37,603 nucleotides of DNA, taken from Verrucomicrobia subdivision 3 bacterium UBA693. Lineage in GTDB: Bacteria > Verrucomicrobiota > Verrucomicrobiia > Limisphaerales > UBA8199. Position numbers and translations under genes: made by a program. The stretch lies in NCBI GenBank assembly GCA_002298785.1, contig DBMR01000043.1:1-37603 (forward strand), read 5' to 3'. The notes beneath the pieces are model-generated. The model ran no database searches, was not told where the DNA came from, and saw nothing but the letters and a program-made list of their open reading frames with translations. This document shows, in pieces, positions 7,842 to 15,809 of this stretch (the stretch's first letter is position 1; each line of letters starts with the position of its first letter).

Positions 7842-8108
7842 ATGTTCCTGCGCTTGATTCGAATTACCATCCAGACTGAAGGGAAGGACACAATCGTTAC
7901 CATTGACGGTCGGGCGACGGAATCGGATTTGGGAGAGATTCGGCGGGTGCGCAAGGCGCTGAAGGGTGCAGTGGTTTTGAAACTGCGTGGATTAGACGTA
8001 CCCGCGCCTGTCGTGATTCGACTACTCCGGGATTGGCTGGATGCTGGAGCTCGGCTTCAGGACGCAACGCCATTCCTGGAGATGACTTTGAAAGATACGC
8101 TGACCTAA
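7842..8108 (+). CDS. Small STAS-like protein
   Basis: This is a protein of up to 88 residues with a beta-alpha pattern: IRITIQTEG..TIVTIDGRAT, then helix, AVVLKLRGLDVPAPVVIRLLRDWLDAGARL, then a short end. It resembles the small stand-alone STAS-like proteins that start with MLRITI/MIRITI in Acidobacteria and Verrucomicrobia. Such domains bind partner proteins or nucleotides. The ATG at 7842 lies upstream of the predicted sigma-54 start point (~7850), so the real start may be TTG 7854, which gives the usual MIRITI beginning and a nearly leaderless message. It is the first gene of the rightward series. Function is unknown. Confidence 0.6.
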   Translation: MFLRLIRITIQTEGKDTIVTIDGRATESDLGEIRRVRKALKGAVVLKLRGLDVPAPVVIRLLRDWLDAGARLQDATPFLEMTLKDTLT

Positions 8109-8190
8109 ATTCCGACGGCGAGCCAAGGATACAACGGTCAGTAGCCATTGGCCAGCGAGCGGCAGAAGAACCATGAAATGTGAGAACTCC

Positions 8191-9066
8191 ATGAAATCAA
8201 AACTCCTCATCATCACAATCGCCTGCGCCATGGTGGCGTCGACGGCGCGGTCCCAGGACCATTTGCGCTTCCATCAAGCGCTCACCCTTTCGGCCGCCGA
8301 CGAATCTTCCTCCGGCGCCGGTGGCTCGGGAGATGAGGCTGCCGCGCACCAAGCCGAGTTGGTCAAGAAATCCCTGAATCCCGTGGCTGACATCATCGCA
8401 GTGCCCATCCAAAACAACTGGGATTTCGGCATCGGCCCAGCTGACGCGATGAAGTACACCGCCAACATCCAGCCAGTCATCCCCTTCTCCCTGAGCAAGG
8501 ATTGGAATTTGATCACGCGCACCATCCTGCCCTTGATCTACCAGGAATCGCGGTTTGCAGGCGACGGCTCCCATTCCGGGTTGGGTGACGTGCTGCAAAG
8601 TTTCTTCCTTTCACCCAAGGAACCGGTGGGCGGCTGGATCCTGGGCGGGGGACCAGCCCTGTTATATCCGACCGCGACGGACAGTGTCCTCGGCGCTGGA
8701 AACTGGGGTGCGGGGCCAACCATCGTAGCGTTGCGGCAGGAGAAGGGCTTCACGTACGGCGTGCTCGCCAACCAAATCTGGTCCTACGCCGGCTGGAGCG
8801 AGAAGGAGGTGAATGCCACTTTTCTCCAGCCTTTTTTCAGTTACAGCACCAAAACCTACACCACTTTCACGGTGAACACTGAAACCACCTACGATTGGGC
8901 CGGGCACCAATGGACGGTGCCGGTGAACTTCATGCTCAATCAGATGCTCAAAGTAGGCAAACAGCCGATCAGCTTGCAACTGGGCTACCGCTATTATGCC
9001 GAAGGACCGAGCGGCGGCCCCGAATGGGGTCTGCGCTTCGCTGTCACCTTCCTGTTTCCCAAATAA
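8191..9066 (+). CDS. Outer-membrane beta-barrel protein, neuromedin-U/transporter type
   Basis: This is a 291-residue exported protein with a clear signal peptide (MKSKLLIITIACAMVASTARSQ). The body contains the family's typical segments: NPVADIIAVPIQNNWDFGIGP, IQPVIPFSLSKDWNLITRTILP, SGLGD, GPALLYPTATD, LGAGNWGAGP and a C-terminal GLRFAVTFLFPK. Such proteins are annotated as transporter or neuromedin U; they are predicted outer-membrane barrels of unknown substrate. The last residues end in an aromatic/hydrophobic strand, which fits a barrel closing strand. An upstream in-frame ATG at 8173 would add six residues; 8191 gives the better signal peptide. Confidence 0.75.
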   Translation: MKSKLLIITIACAMVASTARSQDHLRFHQALTLSAADESSSGAGGSGDEAAAHQAELVKKSLNPVADIIAVPIQNNWDFGIGPADAMKYTANIQPVIPFSLSKDWNLITRTILPLIYQESRFAGDGSHSGLGDVLQSFFLSPKEPVGGWILGGGPALLYPTATDSVLGAGNWGAGPTIVALRQEKGFTYGVLANQIWSYAGWSEKEVNATFLQPFFSYSTKTYTTFTVNTETTYDWAGHQWTVPVNFMLNQMLKVGKQPISLQLGYRYYAEGPSGGPEWGLRFAVTFLFPK

Positions 9067-9102
9067 CACCGTGATCGCCATCGCCGAAAACCCACGTAAC
9101 CT

Positions 9103-11562
9103 ATGAAAACCCATTTCGCCGGGCTCTCGATCGTCGTGTTGCTGACGACAATGACCGCCGTCGCCCAGTCCGCCGATCCCGGCTGGCCGCGGGTGTTCAA
9201 GAAGGAAGGCAAACAACTGACCGTCTATCAGCCGCAGGTGGATTACTGGCACGGCTACACCAACCTCCACTTCCGCTGTGCCATCGCGGTCAAAGGCGTA
9301 ATGAAGCAGGAGAGATTCGGTGTGGCGGAAGTGGACGCGCTCACGATGACCGACCAGGCCAACCGCATCGTCGCCATTGTGCCGCTCAAGCGCGATCTCC
9401 GTTTTCCAAATGTGTCGGCCGACGAACTTGCCAAGTTGCGCCAGGCGGCGGAACAACTGAATCCGCCCGGGCAAGTGACCACACTCTCTTTGGATCGGAT
9501 TATCGCCTACTTGGACCCGGCAAAGCAGCCGGTTCAACATGCGGCCGATCTCAATCTCGATCCGCCAAAGATTTTCAACAGTGCCACGCCAGCCATCCTG
9601 GTGATCTTCATGGGCGAACCCCGATTCGAACCGGTGGAAACCAACCGCACGGGGGTACTTTTCGCACTCAACACCAACTGGGATGTGCTCTATGACACCG
9701 CCAGCCGAATGTACTATTTGCTCAATGGCGACGGGTGGCTGACCTCGCCGGACGTGCTCCACGGACCGTGGACACCGGCTCAGGCTTTGCCGCCCACGCT
9801 CTACTCACTGCCAGCCAATGAGCATTGGGCGGAGGCGCGGAAACACCTGCCCGGCAAGCCAGCCAAGTCGGCTCCGACGGTCTTCGCGACCACCGAACCC
9901 GCGGAAATGATCCTGACCGATGGCCCACCGAGTTACCTGCCCGTGAACGGGACCCGGTTACTGCACGTGAACAACACCCCAAGCTTGTTGTTTCTGCATA
10001 CGGGTGACGGCAAACTCTATTTCCTCGTTGCGGGCCGCTGGTTTCGCGGCGGCAGTCTCAACGGGCCGTGGACGGCGGCGAGCGCCGATCTGCCGCCGGA
10101 CTTCGCGCAGATTCCAGACAACGATCCAATGGCGTTCGTGAAGGCCAATGTGCCGGGCACGCGTCAGGCGCAGGACGCCGTGTTGCTCGCGTCCATTCCC
10201 ACGACCACGACGGTCAATATCACCAACGTGACGTTCAACGTGACCTACGGCGGTGCACCGCAATTCGTGGCGATCCCGAGCACGACCGTCCAGTATGCCG
10301 TCAACACGCCGAACCAAGTGTTTTTGGTCGGCGGCGGCTTCTACTGCTGCTCCCAGGGCATGTGGCTTTGCGGCGGGAGTGCAAACGGTCCCTGGACCTA
10401 TTGCACGAGCGTGCCGGCGGCCATCTACACGATTCCGCCGTCCAATCCAAACTACAACGTCACCTACGTGGTGGTTCAAAGTTCCACGCCGACTACGGTG
10501 GTTTACAGCCAGACGGGCGGATACAGCGGGCAGTACGTGGCGGCGACGGGGGTGCTGATGTTCGGCGCGGGCATGTTGGTGGGCGCGGCCATTGCCAACA
10601 ACAATAGCTATTACTACCCGCCCTACGCCTGCCACTACTCCTACGGCTGTAGCGCCACCTACCATTACGGTTACGGCGGTTATTACGGTGCCAGCACCAC
10701 GGCGTATGGACCTTACGGCAGCGCGACCAAGTCGGCGGCTTACAATCCCTACACGAGCACCTCGGCGGCAAGCCGGTCAGTGAGCACCGCTTACGGTTCC
10801 GCCAGCCAGAGCGCGGCCTACAATCCCTACACGGGAGCGCGGGCGGGCAGTGAGTCCGTCAGCACCGCCTACGGATCCGCCAGCCGCAGCGCCGCCTACA
10901 ACCCCACCACCGGTAATGCCGCGTATGGCGGCTCGCGCTCCACCGCCTACGGCAGCGCCGGCGCCGTGCAGACCAGTTCAGGAGCGAGCGCCGCGGGGTG
11001 GAACACGGCGAACAGCCAGGGTGCGGTCGCCAAGTCGTCTTCGGGTGACGTGTATGCGAGCAATGGCGACACCGCTTACAAGAAAAGCTCGGACGGGAGT
11101 TGGTCGAAGAACACCGGCAGCGGCTGGGAAAGTGTCGACAGCCCACAGCAACAAGCCCAAACCCAAGCCAGCACCAAACAAACGCAAGCGCAGACGCAGG
11201 CCACTGCCAGCCAGTCGCAGGCGCAAACCCAGGCCAGTTCCAAGCAATCGCAAGCCCAGACGCAAGCCAGCTCCGCTCAGTCGCAGGCTCAGACAAAATC
11301 CGCTTCAGCCCAGTCACAGGCCACTTCTGCTCAGGCACAAAGATCCACAAGCGCTACCACACCCAGTGCGTCGTCCGCTTCGAGCAGTTGGAGTCAGCAA
11401 AAATCGAGCATGGAGTCCCAGTCCCAGGCCCGCGCGTCGGGCAATCAGCAACACCAGAGCACCCAGTCCTGGCAAAGCTCCGGGAGCAGCCATAGTTCGG
11501 GCAGCCCGTCATCCCGGTCAAGTTCCCATAGCGGCGGCCATTCCGGTGGTGGCCGGAGATAG
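9103..11562 (+). CDS. Large secreted protein with GPW repeats and Ser/Gln-rich tail
   Basis: This is an 819-residue protein with a signal peptide (to about residue 22). The first ~470 residues contain repeated small modules built on a YYL/YFLVAGRWF...GPWT pattern (for example near 205, 310 and 420), each reading like a display of a value followed by GPW. A hydrophobic glycine-alanine segment (VLMFGAGMLVGAAIA) and a tyrosine-rich stretch follow. Then come YGSASxSAAYNPYTG repeats, an 11-residue QAQTQASSKQS repeat and a final Ser/Gly/His-rich tail. It resembles proteins loosely annotated as carbohydrate-binding family V/XII that often neighbour DUF1254 and arylsulfatase genes. Surface or envelope location is likely; the tail may be a flexible cell-wall or polysaccharide contact. 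No catalytic motif is seen. Confidence 0.65.
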   Translation: MKTHFAGLSIVVLLTTMTAVAQSADPGWPRVFKKEGKQLTVYQPQVDYWHGYTNLHFRCAIAVKGVMKQERFGVAEVDALTMTDQANRIVAIVPLKRDLRFPNVSADELAKLRQAAEQLNPPGQVTTLSLDRIIAYLDPAKQPVQHAADLNLDPPKIFNSATPAILVIFMGEPRFEPVETNRTGVLFALNTNWDVLYDTASRMYYLLNGDGWLTSPDVLHGPWTPAQALPPTLYSLPANEHWAEARKHLPGKPAKSAPTVFATTEPAEMILTDGPPSYLPVNGTRLLHVNNTPSLLFLHTGDGKLYFLVAGRWFRGGSLNGPWTAASADLPPDFAQIPDNDPMAFVKANVPGTRQAQDAVLLASIPTTTTVNITNVTFNVTYGGAPQFVAIPSTTVQYAVNTPNQVFLVGGGFYCCSQGMWLCGGSANGPWTYCTSVPAAIYTIPPSNPNYNVTYVVVQSSTPTTVVYSQTGGYSGQYVAATGVLMFGAGMLVGAAIANNNSYYYPPYACHYSYGCSATYHYGYGGYYGASTTAYGPYGSATKSAAYNPYTSTSAASRSVSTAYGSASQSAAYNPYTGARAGSESVSTAYGSASRSAAYNPTTGNAAYGGSRSTAYGSAGAVQTSSGASAAGWNTANSQGAVAKSSSGDVYASNGDTAYKKSSDGSWSKNTGSGWESVDSPQQQAQTQASTKQTQAQTQATASQSQAQTQASSKQSQAQTQASSAQSQAQTKSASAQSQATSAQAQRSTSATTPSASSASSSWSQQKSSMESQSQARASGNQQHQSTQSWQSSGSSHSSGSPSSRSSSHSGGHSGGGRR
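10704..10948 (+). repeat. In-gene YGSASxSAAYNPYTG repeats
   Basis: About three copies of a ~26-residue (78 bp) unit are present. The core is YGSA(S/T)(K/Q/R)SAAYNP(Y/T)T followed by a variable part ending in STA. The units lie inside the gene at 9103-11562 and are in frame. A first, slightly longer copy contains YGPYG. Confidence 0.75.
11152..11340 (+). repeat. In-gene tandem 33-bp (11-residue) QAQTQA repeats
   Basis: Five consecutive 33-bp units encode variants of QAQTQASSKQS, then a partial sixth. The period is exact, so copy number could change by slippage without breaking the frame. It forms a long hydrophilic, probably disordered or coiled segment near the C-terminus of the protein. Confidence 0.8.
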
Positions 11563-11646
11563 CCGATGATCCCTGACCCCAAACGATCAACCATCACTAT
11601 TCGTCCCAAAGCCAACAACCACAAACCAACAAATACAAACGAAACC

Positions 11647-12351
11647 ATGAAAGCATCTCTCAGATACCTCACTCAGGCAGTCCTGTTGATTCTCCCGGTC
11701 AGCCTCGCTCTAGCGCAACAACCCACCACCCAGGAACGCGTCGTGGCCCTCAAAGCCTCGCTCGCCGCCAGTCAGGCCATCCTGAAACAATACGAATGGA
11801 TCGAAACCACAGTCGTCAGTCTCAAAGGCGAGGAGAAATCCCGCCAGATGAAACGCTGTTACCATGGTGCGGACGGCAACGTTCAGAAGGTGCCGCTCAC
11901 CACGCCGCCGCCGGAAAAGAAGAAGGGCGGTCTGCGCGGCAAGATTGCCGAGTCCAAGAAGGAGGAAATGGCCGATTACATGAAGGAGGCCGTGGGTTTG
12001 GTCAAGCAGTACGTTCCGCCCCAGCCGGTGCTGATCCAGAAGGCGAAAGATGCCGGCAAAGTCTCCGTCTCGCCGTTGCCGGGCCAGAACGTGCGGTTGA
12101 CTTTCGCCGATTTCATCAAACCCGGTGACAGTCTGGTGCTCACTGTGGATCTCGCCAGCAACCGGCCGATGGAAGCTAAAGTCACCACCTATCTCGAAGA
12201 TTCGAAAGACCAGCCGGTGACCTTGGACGTGAAATTCAGCGCCCTGCCCAACAACGTGACCTACGCCTCGACCATTGCACTGGACGCCCAGGGCAAGAAG
12301 CTCGCGGTGAACGTGGAGAATTCCGGCTACCGCCCGATGGGGAACCAATAA
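11647..12351 (+). CDS. Periplasmic protein of unknown function
   Basis: This is a 234-residue protein with a signal peptide ending near SLALAQQ. The mature part begins with a helix (QERVVALKASLAASQAILKQYEWIETTVVSLKGEEKSRQMKRCY), then a lysine-rich linker with PPPEKKKGG, a helix, and a C-terminal beta-rich half (VRLTFADFIKPGDSLVLTVDLASNRPMEAKVTT). I recognise it only as a hypothetical family seen near DUF1254/arylsulfatase genes. The ATG at 11647 follows a CA-rich leader without a Shine-Dalgarno; the in-frame extension back to 11566 has no export signal and is rejected. It stands tightly between two other exported proteins, likely in one operon. Confidence 0.65.
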   Translation: MKASLRYLTQAVLLILPVSLALAQQPTTQERVVALKASLAASQAILKQYEWIETTVVSLKGEEKSRQMKRCYHGADGNVQKVPLTTPPPEKKKGGLRGKIAESKKEEMADYMKEAVGLVKQYVPPQPVLIQKAKDAGKVSVSPLPGQNVRLTFADFIKPGDSLVLTVDLASNRPMEAKVTTYLEDSKDQPVTLDVKFSALPNNVTYASTIALDAQGKKLAVNVENSGYRPMGNQ

Positions 12352-12387
12352 TTGGACAACCCCGCCCCCCGCAACCAAGACCTGATT

Positions 12388-13398
12388 ATGAAAACACTCC
12401 GCTTTCCGGTCATTCTGCTGGCTGTCGGCCTCTTGATCATGCGGTCCGCGCCGCTGCTCGCGCAGAGTGACGATGAAGGCATCAAGATGGTCCGCGGCCT
12501 CATCAAGGCCGACCGGCAGGAGACCGTGGCCCGGACACTGCAACTGACTGAAGCTGAATCTCCGGGCTTCTGGCCGCTCTACCACCAATACCGTGCGGAA
12601 ATGGACAAAGTGGCCGACAGCCTCCTGAAGTTGGTCCAGGAATATGCCGGGTATTACCCGGACGTCTCGAAAGAGCGCGCCCGGACGATGCTCAAAGAAC
12701 TCACCGACTTGCAGAAGCGGCAGGTCGCCACACGGGCCCACTATCTGAAGAAATTCGGCAAGGTCTTGTCTGCCGAGAAGAACCTGCGTTTCGCGCAGGT
12801 GGAGAACCGGTTGGACCTGGCGGTGCAGCTCAAACTGGCCTCAGAAATCCCACTCGTGCCGGTTGAGGGCCATCTGAGAGGGGAGGTGACCGGCGCTGCT
12901 GTCGTCGCCCCAGGCGAGGCGGGCGGAGCCGTGGTGCAAACCTACGAGCTGACGGCCACGGTGACTTCGATTGACAAGGCCGACCGCAAGGTCACGCTAC
13001 TAAGTCCGGATGGTATCACGCAAACCGTCAAGGTGGGGTCCGGAGCCATCAACTTCGACCAAATCCGCGTTGGCGATCAACTCAAGGTCGTCGCGACCGA
13101 GGAACTCGTGGTGTATGTGGCGGGTGAAGGTGAGCCTTCCACCAACGGGGAAGCCGCTTTGGTCGCTCTGGCCCCCAAGGGGGCCAAGCCGGGCGGCATC
13201 ATGGCGGACACGGCGCAGGTCACGGCCCGGGTCACCGCGATTGACGCCGAACATCACAAGGCCACCCTCCGGTTCGAGGACGGCGCTACCAGGACTGTGG
13301 CGGTACGACGGGATGTGGACCTCAGCAAGCGCAAGGTCGGCGATAAGGTGGTGATCCGCACCACTGAGATGATTGCCATCAGCGTTGGGAAGCTCTAG
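12388..13398 (+). CDS. Exported protein: helical domain plus two beta modules
   Basis: This is a 336-residue protein. A signal peptide ends near APLLAQS. Residues ~30-150 form a charged helical domain (VRGLIKADRQETVARTLQLTEAE..GFWPLYHQYRAEM..) that resembles Spy/CpxP-like periplasmic helical bundles in layout. The C-terminal ~150 residues hold two copies of a ~60-residue beta module: TYELTATVTSIDKADRKVTL... and QVTARVTAIDAEHHKATL..., each followed by a VGD(Q/K)(L/V)(K/V)V strand. The same module, with its PKGAKPGG-type linker, recurs at the C-terminus of the next gene. Function unknown; possibly a periplasmic binding or chaperone-like protein. The TTG extension upstream to 12352 is rejected. 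Confidence 0.65.
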   Translation: MKTLRFPVILLAVGLLIMRSAPLLAQSDDEGIKMVRGLIKADRQETVARTLQLTEAESPGFWPLYHQYRAEMDKVADSLLKLVQEYAGYYPDVSKERARTMLKELTDLQKRQVATRAHYLKKFGKVLSAEKNLRFAQVENRLDLAVQLKLASEIPLVPVEGHLRGEVTGAAVVAPGEAGGAVVQTYELTATVTSIDKADRKVTLLSPDGITQTVKVGSGAINFDQIRVGDQLKVVATEELVVYVAGEGEPSTNGEAALVALAPKGAKPGGIMADTAQVTARVTAIDAEHHKATLRFEDGATRTVAVRRDVDLSKRKVGDKVVIRTTEMIAISVGKL

Positions 13399-13502
13399 CC
13401 AGGCTAGTAGCCGTCCGAAAAAGGGAATTCCCTCTTATGCTGCAAAGACCCCGGCATTCGACAAGGGGTGCCGAGAACCGACCTGTGAACCGCCAGAATA
13501 AA

Positions 13503-15740
13503 ATGCCAACCAACAATGAATCACCGGGGCGTCCGCCTGCGGAATTAGGATTCTTCAAGGCGAGATTATTTGCCAGTCTGGCCGTGGTTCTAGCCGCTTT
13601 GCCGTATGCCGGCTGCGTTGCCCCGATCAGCGCAGACCGTGTTGGCACGCAGCAGGCGTACTCGCAGGTGGATGAGAACGCGCTTCGCACCGGCAAGCCG
13701 AGCGCGAACACCGTTTCGATTTTGCACCGCTACGATCTGGATCTTCTGGCTGTCCATCAACCGGGGGAGGCGGTGCGCCAGCTCCACACAAGGGCCGTGA
13801 CCACGGGCGAACGGGACCTGCTGTTCGCGCTGTCCGAAGTGAGTTATGTGACGGGAGAGCGCATTCGACGCAGCGTCAAGCCCTGGGATCCGAACGATGC
13901 GCGTGACTACTATCTCGGCTCGGCCGTTTACGCCTGGCTGTTCCTTTTCGGCGAGGGAAACGATGCGCCTCCCAGCCCGTTCGATCGTCGCTTTCGCGAG
14001 GCGTGCGATTTCTATAACTACAGTCTCGGTCTGGCGCTCACCGGGCGCAGAAGCACTAACGCAGTTGTTACATTGGAAGGCGGGCGACGACGGCTGCCGG
14101 TGGGTGAAATCGAGCTGCGAATTGAAAAAAATGATCAGGCATCGCCGTTCGCTCAGTGCGAGCAGATCCTGCTCGTGGATCAATTTCGCGTGCGCGGCTT
14201 GAGTGTGCGCAACCGCAAAGCAGGCGTGGGGACGCCGCTGATGGCGGTGTGGCCGACCGATCCCAAAAGGGGAATGCACCGTAGTGTACCGGCCACGGCC
14301 TTGCTGCGCATCCAGGGGTCGCTCGCTGACCTGGTCACGAACCGGGGTGCTGCCACGCTGGAACTCTATTCTCCGTTCGAACAAGCCGACGTTACGATCG
14401 GCGAGAGCAAAGTTCCACTGGAGACCGATCTGACTACCTATCGGGCTTACACTTTGAGCCAGTCCACCATTTGGAAGCTCGGCAAATTGGATTTCCTCGC
14501 CCCAGCCGAGCGCATCCCCAGCCAGTTGATTCTCAATCAACCGTACGAACCCGCCCGCATTCCTGTAGTGTTCGTCCATGGCACATTCTCCAGCCCAGTC
14601 ACCTGGGCAGAAATGGCCAACTCGCTGACCGCAGACCCGGTATTGCGTCGGCGGTATCAGGTCTGGAGCTTCATTTATGGCAGTGGCAATCCGCTCGTGC
14701 GGTCCATTGCCGAATTGAGGGCGGCGCTCACCGCCGAGGTAAACCGGCGTGACCCTGAGGGGACGAACGCGGCGCTGCGGCAAATGGTGGTTATCGGCCA
14801 CAGCCAGGGCGGCCTGCTGACCAAGGGCACGGCCGTTGATACCGGGGACCGGATTTGGCGCGTGTTCAGTACTAATCGATTCGAGGATTTGAAGATGAGT
14901 GAGGCTCAGCGTGAAGAACTTCGTCGGTCGGTGTTCTACGAGCCTCTGCCGTTTGTGAAGCGCGTCGTCTTCATTGCCACACCGCACCGCGGCAGCTACC
15001 TCTCGGGTGGACTCGCCCGGCGCTTGGGGCGACGTCTGGTCTCGCTGCCAGGGGATCTGATGTCCCACGGGAAGGACCTGATGGGCCTAGCCGAAGGGTC
15101 CGAGGCCGGGACGTTCTTCCGTGGTAGAATGCCCACGAGTCTGGACGGCATGTCACCTAAGAACCCGGGACTGCTCGTCATGGCAGACATCCCCATCGCG
15201 CCCGGGATCAAAGCCCATTCCATCATCCCGGTCCTGGAGGAACGTGACCTCCAAAAGGCCCGAGATGGTGTTGTCATGTACCAAAGCGCGCATGTCGATT
15301 ACGTAGAGTCGGAATTAATTGTCCACAGCCCGCATTGCTGCCTGAATCAGCCAGCGACGATCGAGGAAGTGCGACGCATCCTGCACGAACATCTCAATGC
15401 ATTGCCGCCCTCGGCCACGAACAGCGCTATGTCGGGCCACCACAACCAAGTCAACGCGACCGTCGAGGAAAAACTGGTCGCACAACTCGAAGACGAAGCC
15501 ACCGCTTCTGGTGACGGAACAATCGCAGCGGCCTCATTGGCCTCGAAGGGCGCCCAACCGGGCGGTGCATTGACGGAAACCACGCAAGAAACCGCTGAAA
15601 TCGTCGCGATCGATTCAACGACGCACAGTATGACGCTTCGGTTTGAAGGCGGCACCACCAGGGCTTTCGAGGTCCGCGAGGATGTGGCCCTGGGCCGCGG
15701 CACCGAGAGGATCGCGGTCTGGGTGGAGAGGCCGCAATAA
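13503..15740 (+). CDS. Lipase-like alpha/beta-hydrolase lipoprotein
   Basis: This is a 745-residue protein. A hydrophobic segment ends in PYAGC (Cys38), which fits a lipoprotein signal. A family-specific N-terminal domain of ~300 residues follows (with SVKPWDPNDARDYYLGSAVYAWLFLF). The hydrolase domain then has VVFVHGTFSSPVTW (oxyanion loop) and GHSQGG near residue 432 with the nucleophilic serine, followed by FIATPHRGSYLSGG. A histidine within ADYVESELIVHSPH is a likely triad member. The last ~70 residues repeat the linker and beta module of the upstream gene, shortened. The reaction is likely ester hydrolysis at the cell surface or in the periplasm; substrate unknown. The in-frame ATG 13437 would add 22 basic residues. 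Confidence 0.75.
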   Translation: MPTNNESPGRPPAELGFFKARLFASLAVVLAALPYAGCVAPISADRVGTQQAYSQVDENALRTGKPSANTVSILHRYDLDLLAVHQPGEAVRQLHTRAVTTGERDLLFALSEVSYVTGERIRRSVKPWDPNDARDYYLGSAVYAWLFLFGEGNDAPPSPFDRRFREACDFYNYSLGLALTGRRSTNAVVTLEGGRRRLPVGEIELRIEKNDQASPFAQCEQILLVDQFRVRGLSVRNRKAGVGTPLMAVWPTDPKRGMHRSVPATALLRIQGSLADLVTNRGAATLELYSPFEQADVTIGESKVPLETDLTTYRAYTLSQSTIWKLGKLDFLAPAERIPSQLILNQPYEPARIPVVFVHGTFSSPVTWAEMANSLTADPVLRRRYQVWSFIYGSGNPLVRSIAELRAALTAEVNRRDPEGTNAALRQMVVIGHSQGGLLTKGTAVDTGDRIWRVFSTNRFEDLKMSEAQREELRRSVFYEPLPFVKRVVFIATPHRGSYLSGGLARRLGRRLVSLPGDLMSHGKDLMGLAEGSEAGTFFRGRMPTSLDGMSPKNPGLLVMADIPIAPGIKAHSIIPVLEERDLQKARDGVVMYQSAHVDYVESELIVHSPHCCLNQPATIEEVRRILHEHLNALPPSATNSAMSGHHNQVNATVEEKLVAQLEDEATASGDGTIAAASLASKGAQPGGALTETTQETAEIVAIDSTTHSMTLRFEGGTTRAFEVREDVALGRGTERIAVWVERPQ

Positions 15741-15809
15741 TTGGGCTCGCGCGCGTCGATACACCGCAAGCTCAGAACAACCAAACAAGAACAAACAACA
15801 CCTCCAACC

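Noticed and set aside
8150..8170. Second -24/-12-like sequence (TGGCCA-N6-CGGCA) before the neuromedin-U-type gene
   Set aside because: The spacing fits, but both elements deviate from the consensus, and such matches are frequent by chance.
8662..9762. 366-codon minus-strand frame across two exported-protein genes
   Set aside because: It spans two plus-strand genes that have signal peptides and family motifs; its composition (His/Arg/Val rich) is typical of a shadow frame.
11710..12741. 343-codon minus-strand frame
   Set aside because: It covers the junction of two plus-strand genes and shows no domain, signal or start site.
13395..13433. Palindromes CTAGCC-A-GGCTAG and AGGGAATTCCCT before the lipase gene
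   Set aside because: The first has a one-base loop and overlaps a stop codon; the second is a 12-base palindrome without further context. Neither is followed by a T-run, so I do not call a terminator or operator.
13590..15068. 492-codon open frame on the minus strand opposite the lipase gene
   Set aside because: It is antisense to a gene with clear GHSQGG and lipoprotein motifs, has no recognisable motif of its own, and long shadow frames are common at this GC content.
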